Assembly (NCBI GenBank): GCA_030706605.1
Contig: JAUZOE010000004.1
Coordinates: forward strand, 124,001 to 188,000
Origin: Bacteroidota bacterium
GTDB taxonomy: Bacteria > Bacteroidota > Bacteroidia > Chitinophagales > Chitinophagaceae
Direction: 5' to 3'
DNA length: 64,000 nt
Shown: piece after piece, positions 37,418 through 47,117 of the stretch
How the letters are laid out: every line of letters starts with the position of its first letter
Numbering within the stretch: position 1 is the stretch's first letter
Program-made: the position numbers and the translations under genes
The notes under the pieces: model-generated
The model's database searches: none
What the model saw: only the letters and a program-made list of their open reading frames with translations
Told to the model about the DNA's origin: nothing

Positions 37418-39565
37418 TTAATCTTCGACTTTCATTTTTCCTTTTTGTTTTGCTACTATTTCTTCAGCAATATTATTAGGAGCGGGCGCATAATGGCTAA
37501 ATTCCATAGTGGAAGTTGCACGGCCACTTGTTAATGAACGCAATTGAGTTACATAGCCAAACATCTCACTTAACGGCACTTTTGCTTTAATTACCTGCAC
37601 TCCATGTTTACTATCCATTCCTTCCAACATACCACGTCGACGGTTAAGATCACCAGTTACGTCTCCCATATATTGGTCAGGAGTCAAAACTTCCACTTTC
37701 ATAATAGGCTCAAGTAATACCGGTTTTGCTTTACGACCAGCTTCACGATAACCTTGCTTGGCACACATTTCAAAAGAAACTGCATCGGAATCCACCTGGT
37801 GAAATGATCCATCATATACTCTCACTTTCATACTTTCCATCGGGTAACTGGCTAATACGCCCGTAGTCATAGCAGTTTCAAAACCTTTCTGTATAGCGGG
37901 AACAAATTCTTTAGGAATTGAACCTCCAAATAAACCATTTACAAATTGGAAATTACCTTTACCTTCTTTCAAAAACTCTTCATCTGCAGGTCCGATTTCA
38001 AAAATAATATCAGCAAACTTTCCTCGTCCACCCGTTTGCTTTTTAAGTACTTCTCTATGTTCTACATTCTGTCTGAATGCTTCTTTATAAGCAACCTGGG
38101 GGGCTCCCTGGTTAATTTCTACCTTGAATTCACGCTTTAACCTGTCAATAATAATCTCAAGATGCAACTCGCCCATTCCTCTAAGAATTGTTTGTCCTGT
38201 TTCTTCGTCTGTATTAACCTTCAGGGTAGGATCTTCCTCTACTAACTTAGATACAGCCATTCCCATTTTATCAACATCTGCCTGAGTTTTAGGTTCAATA
38301 GCTATAGCAATAACCGGTTCAGGAAATGTCATTGCTTCCAAAATTATAGGGGCCTTTTCATCACATAAGGTATCACCTGTTTTAATATCTTTAAAACCAA
38401 CTGCTGCTCCTATATCACCTGCCTGAATAAAATCCACAGGATTTTGTTTGTTGGCATGCATTTGCATTATCCTTGAAATTCTTTCATTTTTGCCCGTACG
38501 GGTATTTAATACATATGAACCTGAATTAAGACGGCCACTATACGCACGAAAGAATGCCAAACGCCCCACAAAAGGATCAGTTGCAATTTTAAATGCCAAT
38601 CCGCTAAAAGGTTCATTTGGATCACAATGGCGTTCTACATCTTCACCAGTATCAGGATTAATTCCTTTTACCGCTTCAATATCCATTGGCCCGGGCAAAT
38701 AGCGCACAATAGCATCAAGCGCCGCCTGTACTCCTTTATTCTTAAAAGAAGAGCCGCACATCATTGGAATAATAGAAATATCAATTGTTGCTTTACGGAT
38801 TGCATCGTGCATTTCATCTTCAGTAATCGTATTGGGATCATCAAAAAATTTCTCCAATAATTTCTCATCATAATCTGCCACAGCTTCTATCAGATGTTGC
38901 CTCCATTCTGCCACATCTTCTTTCATATCTTCCGGAATTGGCACTTCCTGAAAAGTCATTCCCTGGGTAGCATCATCCCATACAATTGCCTTTAATGTAA
39001 TAAGATCTACTACTCCTTTAAAATCATCTTCTGCACCAATTGGCAATTGCAAAGGCACTGCTTTAGCACCCAACATTTCCTTAACCTGTTTTACAACATT
39101 TAAAAAATCGGCACCTGAACGATCCATTTTATTTACAAATCCAATTCGGGGAACTTTATATTTATTTGCCTGGCGCCAAACGGTTTCACTCTGTGGTTCA
39201 ACGCCGCTCACTGCACAAAATAATGACAACAATCCATCCAGTACACGAAGCGAACGCTCTACTTCCACCGTAAAATCTACGTGACCCGGAGTATCAATAA
39301 TATTAAATTTATATTGATGAGTATCCGGAGTTTTTTGCCCCTGAACCATAGGGAAATTCCAGAAGCATGTAGTAGCAGCAGAGGTAATAGTAATACCTCT
39401 TTCCTGCTCCTGTGCCATCCAGTCCATAGTAGCAGCACCATCATGCACTTCACCAATTTTATGGTTAACACCCGTATAATACAAAATACGCTCTGTAGTG
39501 GTAGTTTTCCCTGCATCAATATGAGCAGCAATACCAAAGTTTCTTTGAAATCTTAAATCGGCCAT
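37418..39565 (-). CDS. fusA: Elongation factor G
   Basis: EF-G is the GTPase that drives ribosomal translocation. The 715-residue protein has G1 [10 protein letters not shown] (residues 14-23), DTPGHVDF, and [10 protein letters not shown]. Domains II-V follow, including [16 protein letters not shown] and [22 protein letters not shown]. All are complete. In most Bacteroidota fusA follows rpsL-rpsG directly; here two carbohydrate/glutaminase genes and 420 bases separate them. It has its own promoter box at 39698-39705 and a terminator after the stop. Confidence 0.97.
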   Translation of the reverse strand: MADLRFQRNFGIAAHIDAGKTTTTERILYYTGVNHKIGEVHDGAATMDWMAQEQERGITITSAATTCFWNFPMVQGQKTPDTHQYKFNIIDTPGHVDFTVEVERSLRVLDGLLSLFCAVSGVEPQSETVWRQANKYKVPRIGFVNKMDRSGADFLNVVKQVKEMLGAKAVPLQLPIGAEDDFKGVVDLITLKAIVWDDATQGMTFQEVPIPEDMKEDVAEWRQHLIEAVADYDEKLLEKFFDDPNTITEDEMHDAIRKATIDISIIPMMCGSSFKNKGVQAALDAIVRYLPGPMDIEAVKGINPDTGEDVERHCDPNEPFSGLAFKIATDPFVGRLAFFRAYSGRLNSGSYVLNTRTGKNERISRIMQMHANKQNPVDFIQAGDIGAAVGFKDIKTGDTLCDEKAPIILEAMTFPEPVIAIAIEPKTQADVDKMGMAVSKLVEEDPTLKVNTDEETGQTILRGMGELHLEIIIDRLKREFKVEINQGAPQVAYKEAFRQNVEHREVLKKQTGGRGKFADIIFEIGPADEEFLKEGKGNFQFVNGLFGGSIPKEFVPAIQKGFETAMTTGVLASYPMESMKVRVYDGSFHQVDSDAVSFEMCAKQGYREAGRKAKPVLLEPIMKVEVLTPDQYMGDVTGDLNRRRGMLEGMDSKHGVQVIKAKVPLSEMFGYVTQLRSLTSGRATSTMEFSHYAPAPNNIAEEIVAKQKGKMKVED

Positions 39566-39983
39566 ATGGCTTGTTTTTATTTAATTATTAATTATTGCCT
39601 CTTAAATTTGTTATTTTATATCAAAAAAGAGACCGTTTATTTATATAAATCCAGCTCAATCCCAAATCTGTTTTCGATACACTAAATTTAGAGGGCGCAA
39701 AGGTACGAAGATTCTACAAAAAATATTAGCCTTTAAAAGAGTAATTCCTAAAAATAATAATGATGTTTAATAAAAAAATAATTTTATTAAATCGTGGAGC
39801 ACTTAAAATTCCTTTTTTAAAGAAGTGGGGGGAAGTTAATTTTAATTTCTTTTTAGCGGCATCAATTAGGAAAGTCTAAAAATTCTTTCAAGAAAATAAA
39901 AAAAGATCAAACATTAAAAAAAAATATAATAATCGAAATAATTGCTATTAGAAGGCAATTATTCACCTCCTTTGCAAAAGAAA
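39566..39983. other. 418-bp region upstream of fusA
   Basis: It contains the fusA -7 box (39698-39705) and a leader of about 130 bases. The part from 39720 to 39983 is AT-rich and shows no gene, RNA gene or convincing hairpin. Confidence 0.55.
39698..39705 (-). promoter_or_regulatory. -7 promoter box of fusA
   Basis: TACCTTTG on the minus strand, identical to the boxes of rpsL and the L25 gene. It gives fusA an independent promoter with a leader of about 130 bases. Confidence 0.5.
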
Positions 39984-42491
39984 TTATTTGCCATGAAAAT
40001 GATCATTCAGCATTTTCATAAAATAACCACCCACTACGCTTCTTGCCTGGAAACCTATTTTTTTACCATTAGTAGTTTCGTGCCAATCGCTTAAAGGAAC
40101 GCGGTCAGTTGTTTCAGTTGCGAATTTATAAACCGGTGTTACAAATTTTTCAAATTCATTTTTGGAGGATGATAAAGTGGCTGTCCACATAATCCAATCA
40201 GATTTTGTATATGTTTTCCTGCTATCAAGCGGAAGCCCGAATTCATTTTGTTTGGTCAGATAAAAAGCCACTTCTTTTTTATAAACACTTGGCGGGAAAA
40301 TATTTAAATCCAAAACTTTATCCCATACCAAATTATATTTTTGACTCCAGGTATTTTTATCATTGAATGTAAGTGCATAATGATCTCCGGCATCTGCCAA
40401 CTGCATCCATTTTTTGGCCATACTTTTTGACATCGCCGTATATTTTGCTGCTATATCATTTTTGCCCAACATCCTTGCCATCATTCCATAAGAGCCAATC
40501 GCCACAATGGCCTTAACAGAAAGGTTGGCGTTGCGGGCCAAATGCCCCGCAAAATCATCAGTGCACAATTGGTTGGCCGGATCCAATCCTTCTTTTGAAA
40601 GATACTCTACCCATTTCGTAAGTTCTTTCCAGTGCTTTTGAGCATATTTCGCGTTGCCTTCCACCTTGGCGATTGCTCCAGTCAAAATCACCATATTACC
40701 AGCTTCTTCTACCGGCATATCCTCGCCATAAGTTTGGCCATTAGCCAATGGATATGTCCCTAAATCATGTGCTGGAAAAGGTTTCCCCCATTTTCCACTC
40801 TCGCTATAATAAAATATTCCATTCAACATACCCTTAAGAAATTCAGGATTATATAATAAATAAAGGGGGGCCGATGGATAAGTTACATCTACAGTATTGA
40901 TAGAGCCATTACTGAAATTCTCTTTAGATAAAAATAAAATATCTCCACCGGGACTTTTTACGAGAGCATGAGCTGCAATGCTTTGCCTGTATGCGAGTTC
41001 ACAAAGTTTAGCATAATCTTCTCCACCTGAAATTTTTGCTTTTGAATATAAACCTTTATCAAAAATATCACATTTTTTCAGAATTGATTGATAGCTATTA
41101 TAGGCCATATCCAATTGTTTCTGGATATCACTTTTCCCATCTTTATTCCACCAGGACCTCAAATTATTATGAAAATATTGAACAGAATATTCTTCATCAT
41201 AAGCCAGTTCTAAAAAATTTTCTTTTGCAATTGCAGATACAGAACCAAAATTTAAAATCGTATTCAACATCAAACTTTTGCCGGAAAGCTCTTGTTGCTG
41301 ATTGTCTTTATCACTCAAAAAAGAAGCGATACCCTCTTCAGCGTTGTTTGTAATAAATTGTTTTGTTTCAGCATCATTTTTTGCTGCTACATAAAAATAT
41401 CCCCAATCAATTCTCAAATCATCTCCTTTCTTTTGTAAAACCGGCTGATCTATTGTTCCCACTTTCAAAAACTTCATACTTTTCGTATTCAATGACGCTG
41501 CTTCCACCTTCTGAGAAGAAATATTTACAGCAATATCGGATGAAGCTCCCAAATAAATTTTTACATTATGCGATTTGACATCCCTGGATTTTACCTTATA
41601 AGATATATAGGAAACTGGCCGTGCCAAAATATCTATTTCATTTAATAACAATGGAGAAATAAATTTTAAATTTAAATCCACAGGTCCACAGGTGAAATTA
41701 TATATAGTTTGTGTGGCATTTACCTTCACATTATTTTGATGCGCCAACTCTATTCTTCCATTATTCTCAGACTTTTCTTTTTTTACAATCCCCGCGTCCA
41801 AATATGCTCCGCCAGCAGTATTTTCACAATGAATTGCCAAAACATTTTTTCCCTTTTTCAGACTGTTTTTAATAGCCTCATTTAAATCTATAAAAACAAA
41901 TTTATGAACCCACCCCTTATTGCTATAGATATTATTTCCATTTAGAAAAACTTCTACATTATCATCGTGATTTATTTTAAGGAATAAATCGTTCAAATCG
42001 ATATTATTTATTTCAAACTCACGCCGTATCCACAAATCCTTTGATTTCCATAAAGTTTTTACCTCTGACTGATTATCACCAAACGGAGCTTCCCCAGATT
42101 TCCAATCCCGGTCATTAAACTCCAAAGTATTCCAATCACTGCCGGGCAATTGTTCTGTATATTTTACATCATAACTGCTTTCATCAGACGTAGGCAATAT
42201 ACTTTCATATTTTTCCTCAGGTTTACCAAGGAAACGAAAGTAATTTTCATCTACTTTGATAATCCCCAGCAAAGATTGATTGGCTCCTGTCCAATGTTTG
42301 GTAGTAGATTGGTTCAAATTATCAGTCATAGACCAAATACTGAAATAGGTATTATGCGTAATAAGCGGATATGCAGGGGCAACTTGCTTTTGAGAAAAAG
42401 CTGATAAACAAATCAGCATTACAAAAAAATAAGAAAATAGTTTCTGAATCAAACTTCTCTTTTGTTTAATAATTTTTATCAGGTCAATCAT
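39984..42491 (-). CDS. Exported glutaminase-family protein (DUF4964/DUF5127/DUF4965/DUF1793)
   Basis: An 835-residue exported protein with a signal peptide (hydrophobic 18-32, ending AFSQ). The start PAYPLITHNTYFSIWSMTDNL is the DUF4964 head. Residues about 80-245 form an inserted galactose-binding-like jelly roll (WIRREFEINNIDLNDLFLK, INHDDNVEVFLNGNNIY, NVLAIHCENTAGGAYLD). The glutaminase body follows, with NGQTYGEDMPVEEAGNMVIL and W..YL as in GtaA-type alpha/alpha barrels. The family includes fungal glutaminase A and many uncharacterised Bacteroidota proteins; the substrate is not proven. It is 15 bases from the mutarotase stop... on the same strand, so the two form a pair. Confidence 0.8.
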   Translation of the reverse strand: MIDLIKIIKQKRSLIQKLFSYFFVMLICLSAFSQKQVAPAYPLITHNTYFSIWSMTDNLNQSTTKHWTGANQSLLGIIKVDENYFRFLGKPEEKYESILPTSDESSYDVKYTEQLPGSDWNTLEFNDRDWKSGEAPFGDNQSEVKTLWKSKDLWIRREFEINNIDLNDLFLKINHDDNVEVFLNGNNIYSNKGWVHKFVFIDLNEAIKNSLKKGKNVLAIHCENTAGGAYLDAGIVKKEKSENNGRIELAHQNNVKVNATQTIYNFTCGPVDLNLKFISPLLLNEIDILARPVSYISYKVKSRDVKSHNVKIYLGASSDIAVNISSQKVEAASLNTKSMKFLKVGTIDQPVLQKKGDDLRIDWGYFYVAAKNDAETKQFITNNAEEGIASFLSDKDNQQQELSGKSLMLNTILNFGSVSAIAKENFLELAYDEEYSVQYFHNNLRSWWNKDGKSDIQKQLDMAYNSYQSILKKCDIFDKGLYSKAKISGGEDYAKLCELAYRQSIAAHALVKSPGGDILFLSKENFSNGSINTVDVTYPSAPLYLLYNPEFLKGMLNGIFYYSESGKWGKPFPAHDLGTYPLANGQTYGEDMPVEEAGNMVILTGAIAKVEGNAKYAQKHWKELTKWVEYLSKEGLDPANQLCTDDFAGHLARNANLSVKAIVAIGSYGMMARMLGKNDIAAKYTAMSKSMAKKWMQLADAGDHYALTFNDKNTWSQKYNLVWDKVLDLNIFPPSVYKKEVAFYLTKQNEFGLPLDSRKTYTKSDWIMWTATLSSSKNEFEKFVTPVYKFATETTDRVPLSDWHETTNGKKIGFQARSVVGGYFMKMLNDHFHGK

Positions 42492-42505
42492 AATAATTTT
42501 TGAGA

Positions 42506-43696
42506 TTAATCTTTTTTTACCGAAAATACATAAGTTGATTTAGAATGATAGGTTTCTCCTGGTTTTAAAACCGTATTGGGGAAAGAAATTTCATTGGGAG
42601 AGTCAGGAAAATGTTGCGTTTCCATCGCAAATGCTGTACGAGGCTCATCCTTACTACCGTCGTTAAAAGTGTTTTTTCCAAACATGAAATTTCCGCTATA
42701 AAATTGCAATCCAGGTTGATCCGTATAAATACTCATTTCAATTCCAGACTTATCTCCAATTACTTTTGCAGCAAGATGCTGGCTATCATTTTTACTGCTA
42801 TCCAAAACGAAATTAATATCGTATCCTTTTCCATTTATCAATTGCTGATTTTTTTCATTAATTCTGGAACCGATTGTTGCAAATTGTCTAAAATCAAATG
42901 GAGTATTCATAACAGGTTCTATTTTCCCCGTAGGAATTAAAGTAGAATCAACCGGGGTAAAGGTATTTGAAAAAATCTGCACTTCATGATTCAAAATTGT
43001 TCCGGATCCTTCGCCATTTAAATTAAAGAAAGCATGATTGGTCAGGTTGAGAATTGTTTCCTTATCTGTTGTTGCTTCGTATTCCATTTCCAAAGCATTA
43101 TTATCATTAAGTGTGTAAGTTACTTTTACATTCAGATTTCCAGGGAATCCTTCTTCCATATTTGGTGAAATTCTTGTAAAGATTACAGAATTACTATCAG
43201 GTTGAATGGCGTTCCAAACCTGGTATTGGAATCCTTTTTTACCACCATGCAAAGTATTAGGGCCATTATTTAAAAACAATGAATAGCTTTTTCCATCCAA
43301 AGTAAATTTTCCTTTAGCAATTCTATTCCCAAATCTTCCTATAGTTGCACCGAAATAAGGTTCAGTGGATTTTTGGTAATCTTCCACACTTTTAAACCCG
43401 CAAACGACATTTACAAGGCTATCATTTTTATCCGGCACCTGCAGGCTTACAATTCTACCTCCGTAATTGGTAAAAGTTGCAATGGCCCCCTTGTTGTTTC
43501 GCAAAATATAGAGATCTGTTTTTTGACTGTCAACGGTCGTTTGAAAACCGGATTTATCCATTAAATAAGAAGCAGATGAACTACTAATCGGCTTTTGAAT
43601 TTCGTCTTTTGAATTTTCATTATTATCACAGGAATACAAAATGAGACTGAGAATTATTCCCAGGGCAACAACAGATATTTTTTTAGAGAACAACAT
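42506..43696 (-). CDS. galM: Aldose 1-epimerase (mutarotase) lipoprotein
   Basis: Interconverts the alpha and beta anomers of aldoses. The start at 43696 gives a lipoprotein signal with Cys23 (LILYSCDNN) and a 396-residue product. A longer frame from 43774 would run through the rpsG terminator and is rejected. GalM motifs are FTNYGGRIVSLQVPDKN, ATIGRFGNRIAKGKF, NNGPNTLHGG with substrate-binding His, LTNHAFFNLNG with catalytic His, and YSGNFMFG; AMETQHFPDSPN carries the catalytic Glu side. It is located outside the cytoplasm and paired with the glutaminase-family gene 14 bases downstream. Confidence 0.9.
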   Translation of the reverse strand: MLFSKKISVVALGIILSLILYSCDNNENSKDEIQKPISSSSASYLMDKSGFQTTVDSQKTDLYILRNNKGAIATFTNYGGRIVSLQVPDKNDSLVNVVCGFKSVEDYQKSTEPYFGATIGRFGNRIAKGKFTLDGKSYSLFLNNGPNTLHGGKKGFQYQVWNAIQPDSNSVIFTRISPNMEEGFPGNLNVKVTYTLNDNNALEMEYEATTDKETILNLTNHAFFNLNGEGSGTILNHEVQIFSNTFTPVDSTLIPTGKIEPVMNTPFDFRQFATIGSRINEKNQQLINGKGYDINFVLDSSKNDSQHLAAKVIGDKSGIEMSIYTDQPGLQFYSGNFMFGKNTFNDGSKDEPRTAFAMETQHFPDSPNEISFPNTVLKPGETYHSKSTYVFSVKKD

Positions 43697-43741
43697 ACAC
43701 TTTAATTTTTTTTGGAAAAGTACAGTAATTCTGCTAAAATC

Positions 43742-43771
43742 AAAAAACCCTTTCTGTTTCACAGAAAGGGT
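43742..43771 (-). terminator. Rho-independent terminator after rpsG
   Basis: Eleven-pair stem (ACCCTTTCTGT / ACAGAAAGGGT, loop TTC on the plus strand). Read on the minus strand it is followed by a run of T. It lies 25 bases after the rpsG stop and separates the ribosomal genes from the mutarotase gene. Confidence 0.9.
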
Positions 43772-43795
43772 CAATAATTTATATTTCTATTTTAA

Positions 43796-44263
43796 TTAGA
43801 TTCTGAAATGTGCAAATGCTTTATTAGCATCAGCCATACGATGTGTATCTTCTTTCTTCTTATAAGCTGCGCCTTCACCTTTGCTGGCAGCAACTATTTC
43901 ATTGGCTAATTTTTCAGCCATGCTACGGCCATTTCTGTCACGGCTGTATTTGATAAGCCATTTAATGCTTAATGATGTTTTCCTGTCTGCACGAACTTCT
44001 GATGGTATCTGGAAAGTAGCGCCACCAATACGACGGCTCTTTACTTCCACACCCGGAGTCACATTTGCCAATGCTTTTTTCCAAACTTCATATCCATCTT
44101 CACCGGAAATTTTAGAAACCTTTTCAATGGCATCATAAAAAATAGTAAAAGCTCCGCTTTTTTTACCCTGCCACATCAAATTGTTTACAAAACGGGTAAC
44201 TAATTTATCCTGAAATTTTGGATCAGGAGCTAATGGAAGTTTTTTTGCTTGTGCTTTACGCAT
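43796..44263 (-). CDS. rpsG: 30S ribosomal protein S7
   Basis: S7 nucleates the head of the small ribosomal subunit by binding 16S rRNA. The 155 residues are a full bacterial S7: [39 protein letters not shown] and the C-terminal [22 protein letters not shown]. It follows rpsL by 46 bases in the same transcript and is closed by a strong terminator. Confidence 0.97.
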   Translation of the reverse strand: MRKAQAKKLPLAPDPKFQDKLVTRFVNNLMWQGKKSGAFTIFYDAIEKVSKISGEDGYEVWKKALANVTPGVEVKSRRIGGATFQIPSEVRADRKTSLSIKWLIKYSRDRNGRSMAEKLANEIVAASKGEGAAYKKKEDTHRMADANKAFAHFRI

Positions 44264-44309
44264 TTTTCTTTTTATTTTTTCATCATACCAAAAAGTATGA
44301 CAGGATTAA

Positions 44310-44690
44310 TTATTTCTTAGCTTTTTCTTTTTTTGTTCCGTATTTAGAACGGCTTTGTTTCCGATCTTTAACACCTGCTGTATCGAGGCTTCCACGGATA
44401 ATGTGGTAACGTACACCAGGTAAATCTTTTACTCTGCCTCCACGAAGCAAAACGATTGAGTGCTCCTGCAGGTTATGCCCTTCTCCGGGAATATAAGCGA
44501 TAACTTCTATTTTATTGGTAAGCCTTACTTTAGCAACTTTACGCAAAGCTGAGTTTGGTTTCTTAGGCGTTGTAGTATACACTCTTGTGCACACACCACG
44601 ACGCTGAGGACAACTATCAAGTGCTCTTGATTTGCTTTTTGCCCTGATTATTGTTCTTCCTTTTCTTACTAATTGTTGTATTGTAGGCAT
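44310..44690 (-). CDS. rpsL: 30S ribosomal protein S12
   Basis: S12 lies at the decoding centre and controls translational accuracy. The ATG at 44690 gives the universal N-terminus [12 protein letters not shown] and 126 residues. A start at 44720 would lie inside the promoter -7 box. The loop [13 protein letters not shown] keeps the lysine whose change gives streptomycin resistance in other bacteria, so the wild-type form is present. The C-terminal [14 protein letters not shown] is normal. Confidence 0.97.
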   Translation of the reverse strand: MPTIQQLVRKGRTIIRAKSKSRALDSCPQRRGVCTRVYTTTPKKPNSALRKVAKVRLTNKIEVIAYIPGEGHNLQEHSIVLLRGGRVKDLPGVRYHIIRGSLDTAGVKDRKQSRSKYGTKKEKAKK

Positions 44691-44717
44691 TATTTTTACC
44701 CTGATTTTTTTGGACGG

Positions 44718-44749
44718 CAAAGGTAAGTGTAGGATTGTAAAATACCAAA
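44718..44749 (-). promoter_or_regulatory. Promoter of rpsL-rpsG
   Basis: On the minus strand TTTG (44749-44746), a 20-base spacer and TACCTTTG (44725-44718) make a full Bacteroidota housekeeping promoter. The leader to the rpsL ATG is about 25 bases. Confidence 0.75.
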
Positions 44750-44841
44750 ATTATTTGACCAATGAAAAAAAATGACTTCTTTTAGCCAAAGATGAAAAAT
44801 AAATTGACAGGCCTGAACTTTGATGAAGCTATATTTTTCAA

Positions 44842-45906
44842 TCAAACTTTAAGCATCCAACCGTATTTATCCACTGCAACACCCGCCTTTATATCATCCA
44901 TTCTATTTTTAATTTTCGGAGCAATTGTCCATGAATCTGTATCCAGGCGCATGATAAAATCTTTATGACATAATTCCCTTATCATAGAAATAGTAGCCGC
45001 TGTACCGGTTCCAAACACTTCGCGCAAAGTTCCTTTAGTATAAGCATCTTCTACCTCATCAATGCTCAAGCGCCTTTCTTCTACTTCAAGGCCCAATTCA
45101 TTTAAAAGTTGAATAGTGCAATCACGGGTAATCCCTGCAAGAATAGTTCCCTCTTCCAATCCCGGCGTTATTGCTTTATTTCCAATAATAAAAAAGACAT
45201 TCATAGTACCACATTCCTGCACATACTTATGCTCAATAGCATCAGTCCAAAGCACCTGGTCATAACCTTTCCTTTTTGCCTCTGCGGTAGGAAACATAGC
45301 TGATCCATAATTACCCGCAGTTTTTGCATAGCCCACACCACCTTCAACCGCTCTTACATATTTTTCTTCTACATAAAGCCTCATGGGGGCACTATAGTAT
45401 GGTCCCGTTGGACTTAAAATAATCATAAATTTATAGGTATCACAAGGCTTCACCCCTATCATTTCATCACAACCAAACATAAAAGGCCTGATATATAAGG
45501 CATGATCCGGCTTATTGGGAATCCAACCTTCATCCAATTTCACCAATTGCTTCATTCCTTCTATAAAAATTTCTTCAGGTACTTCCGGCATTTCCATTCT
45601 CCTGGCCGAAATATTAAATCTCTTAAAATTTTCTTCCGGCCTGAAAATAAATGCGTCACCATCCTGGTTTTTATAGGCTTTTACGCCTTCAAAAATTGCC
45701 TGTCCATAATGCAGCGCCGCGCAAGAAGGAGCAATAGAAAAAGACTGATACGGCTTTATTTCAACAGTTTTCCATTCACCATCTGCATATTCCACTTCAA
45801 GCATATGATCTGTAAAATATTTTCCAAAGGAGATATTCTCCAGGCTCATTGAACTCAGTTTACTTCTTTCAGCTTTTGTAATAATAAAATCTGCTGCTGC
45901 GATCAT
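44842..45906 (-). CDS. ilvE: Branched-chain amino acid aminotransferase
   Basis: A PLP enzyme that makes or breaks leucine, isoleucine and valine with 2-oxoglutarate. The 354-residue protein belongs to the eukaryotic-like/long BCAT type. Markers are FTDHMLEVEYADGEW, LHYGQAIFEGVKAYKN, the PLP-lysine region GYAKTAGNYGS, QVLWTDAIEHKYVQECGTMNVFF and FGTGTAATISMI. The N-terminal ITKAERSKL stretch is common in relatives, which supports the start at 45906. It is divergent from the next gene, 53 bases away. Confidence 0.95.
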   Translation of the reverse strand: MIAAADFIITKAERSKLSSMSLENISFGKYFTDHMLEVEYADGEWKTVEIKPYQSFSIAPSCAALHYGQAIFEGVKAYKNQDGDAFIFRPEENFKRFNISARRMEMPEVPEEIFIEGMKQLVKLDEGWIPNKPDHALYIRPFMFGCDEMIGVKPCDTYKFMIILSPTGPYYSAPMRLYVEEKYVRAVEGGVGYAKTAGNYGSAMFPTAEAKRKGYDQVLWTDAIEHKYVQECGTMNVFFIIGNKAITPGLEEGTILAGITRDCTIQLLNELGLEVEERRLSIDEVEDAYTKGTLREVFGTGTAATISMIRELCHKDFIMRLDTDSWTIAPKIKNRMDDIKAGVAVDKYGWMLKV

Positions 45907-45911
45907 ATCGT

Positions 45912-45919
45912 TATTTTTG
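45912..45919 (+). promoter_or_regulatory. -7 promoter box of the 45960 gene cluster
   Basis: TATTTTTG fits TAnnTTTG about 40 bases before the ATG at 45960. It would drive the rdgB/sigma cluster. Confidence 0.4.
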
Positions 45920-45959
45920 TTGCAAAGGAACGAAAAAAAAGAATCGAAAAATACTTAAA

Positions 45960-46493
45960 ATGAGCATAGACAACATCCAATTACCCGGCCATTTATGCCA
46001 ACTCATGTTTACAAAAAGCTTACTGGATACATCGCTGTACCATAATAACGAACCGATTTCTATACAGATTGATGAAATAAAAGATGCTCCTGAAAAAATA
46101 AAAATTAACAGCCTGGGTGAAAACAGGGGAAACATTCTCTTTTTGGTTAATAATGCACAACACAAATTTCTTGCTGATGATGAGATGAAATTATTATCTA
46201 ATCTTTTAACGGCCTGCAAAATTTCCATGGCAGATATAGTATTGACCAATTATAATCAAAATCCTACAATCAATTATCAGCTATTAATTGACCAATTTCA
46301 TCCTAAAAAGATTTTAATATTTGGAGTTACTTCTTCAGATTTAGCATTACCTTTTAATATTCCTTTTTTTCAAATACAAAAATTCCAGGACCAACAATAT
46401 ATGATCAGCCCGACATTATCTGATTTTTTAAATAATACAAAATTGAAAAAAGAATTGTGGGATAGCCTTCAAAAAATATTTCTGCTTCAATAA
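45960..46493 (+). CDS. Hypothetical protein, possibly uracil-glycosylase-like fold (HolD-like)
   Basis: Not firmly recognised. The 177-residue cytoplasmic protein has a Rossmann-like alternation: NILFLVNNAQHKFLADDE, then LLTACKISMADIVLTNYN and HPKKILIFGVTSSDLALP. That order (L[FV]V, helix, then ILIFG) recalls the psi subunit (HolD) of DNA polymerase III and other uracil-glycosylase-like folds, but similarity is too weak for a gene name. It is six bases upstream of rdgB and clearly co-transcribed with it. Confidence 0.55.
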   Translation: MSIDNIQLPGHLCQLMFTKSLLDTSLYHNNEPISIQIDEIKDAPEKIKINSLGENRGNILFLVNNAQHKFLADDEMKLLSNLLTACKISMADIVLTNYNQNPTINYQLLIDQFHPKKILIFGVTSSDLALPFNIPFFQIQKFQDQQYMISPTLSDFLNNTKLKKELWDSLQKIFLLQ

Positions 46494-46499
46494 TAAAAT

Positions 46500-47075
46500 A
46501 TGAAAACATTAATTTTTGCAACCAACAACAGCAATAAGGTAACTGAAGTAAGAAGCATTTTGGGAGAAAAGTTCAAAATAATATCACTTGCCGAAGCTGG
46601 AATCAACATTGATATTCCTGAGCCTTATGATACACTGGAAGAAAATGCCTGCGAAAAAGCAAGAGTTATTAATTCGATTACCAGGGGAAATTGTTTTGCA
46701 GAAGATACAGGATTAGAAACAGATGCATTAAACGGAGAGCCCGGCGTAAAAAGTGCCCGCTATGCCGGAGAAGGAAGATCTTTTGAAAAAAATATTGATA
46801 AGTTATTAACCAGGTTAAAAGATTTAGAAAATCGAAAAGCACAATTCAAAACGGTGATTTGCGTTATCCTTAACGGCGAACAAACTGTTTTTGAAGGCAT
46901 CTGCAAAGGCACTATTATCAAAGAAAGAAGAGGTAATTCTGGCTTTGGATATGATCCGGTTTTTATTCCTGAAGGTTCAGATAAAACATTTGCCGAAATG
47001 ACACTTGCTGAAAAAAATATTTTCAGCCATAGAAAAAAGGCAATTGAAAAATTAACTACTTTTTTAAAAATCTGA
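46500..47075 (+). CDS. rdgB: XTP/dITP diphosphatase (Ham1 family)
   Basis: RdgB hydrolyses non-canonical purine triphosphates (dITP, XTP) to monophosphates and so keeps them out of DNA. The 191 residues show FATNNSNKVTEVRSIL with the triphosphate-binding TNN.NK, EDTGLETDALNGEPGVKSARYAGEG, and SGFGYDPVFIPEG; the terminal FSHRKKAI is also conserved. The length is standard. It lies between the 45960 gene (six bases) and the sigma factor gene (42 bases). Confidence 0.96.
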   Translation: MKTLIFATNNSNKVTEVRSILGEKFKIISLAEAGINIDIPEPYDTLEENACEKARVINSITRGNCFAEDTGLETDALNGEPGVKSARYAGEGRSFEKNIDKLLTRLKDLENRKAQFKTVICVILNGEQTVFEGICKGTIIKERRGNSGFGYDPVFIPEGSDKTFAEMTLAEKNIFSHRKKAIEKLTTFLKI

Positions 47076-47117
47076 TTACAAGACTTTTCTTCAATAAGAA
47101 AAAACATTAATAATTTT

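Noticed and set aside
43697-43774. Longer mutarotase frame starting at 43774
   Set aside because: It runs through the rpsG terminator and lacks the lipoprotein signal position; the ATG at 43696 gives a proper signal.
44691-44720. Longer rpsL frame starting at 44720
   Set aside because: It overlaps the rpsL -7 promoter box; S12 starts with MPTIQQL at 44690.
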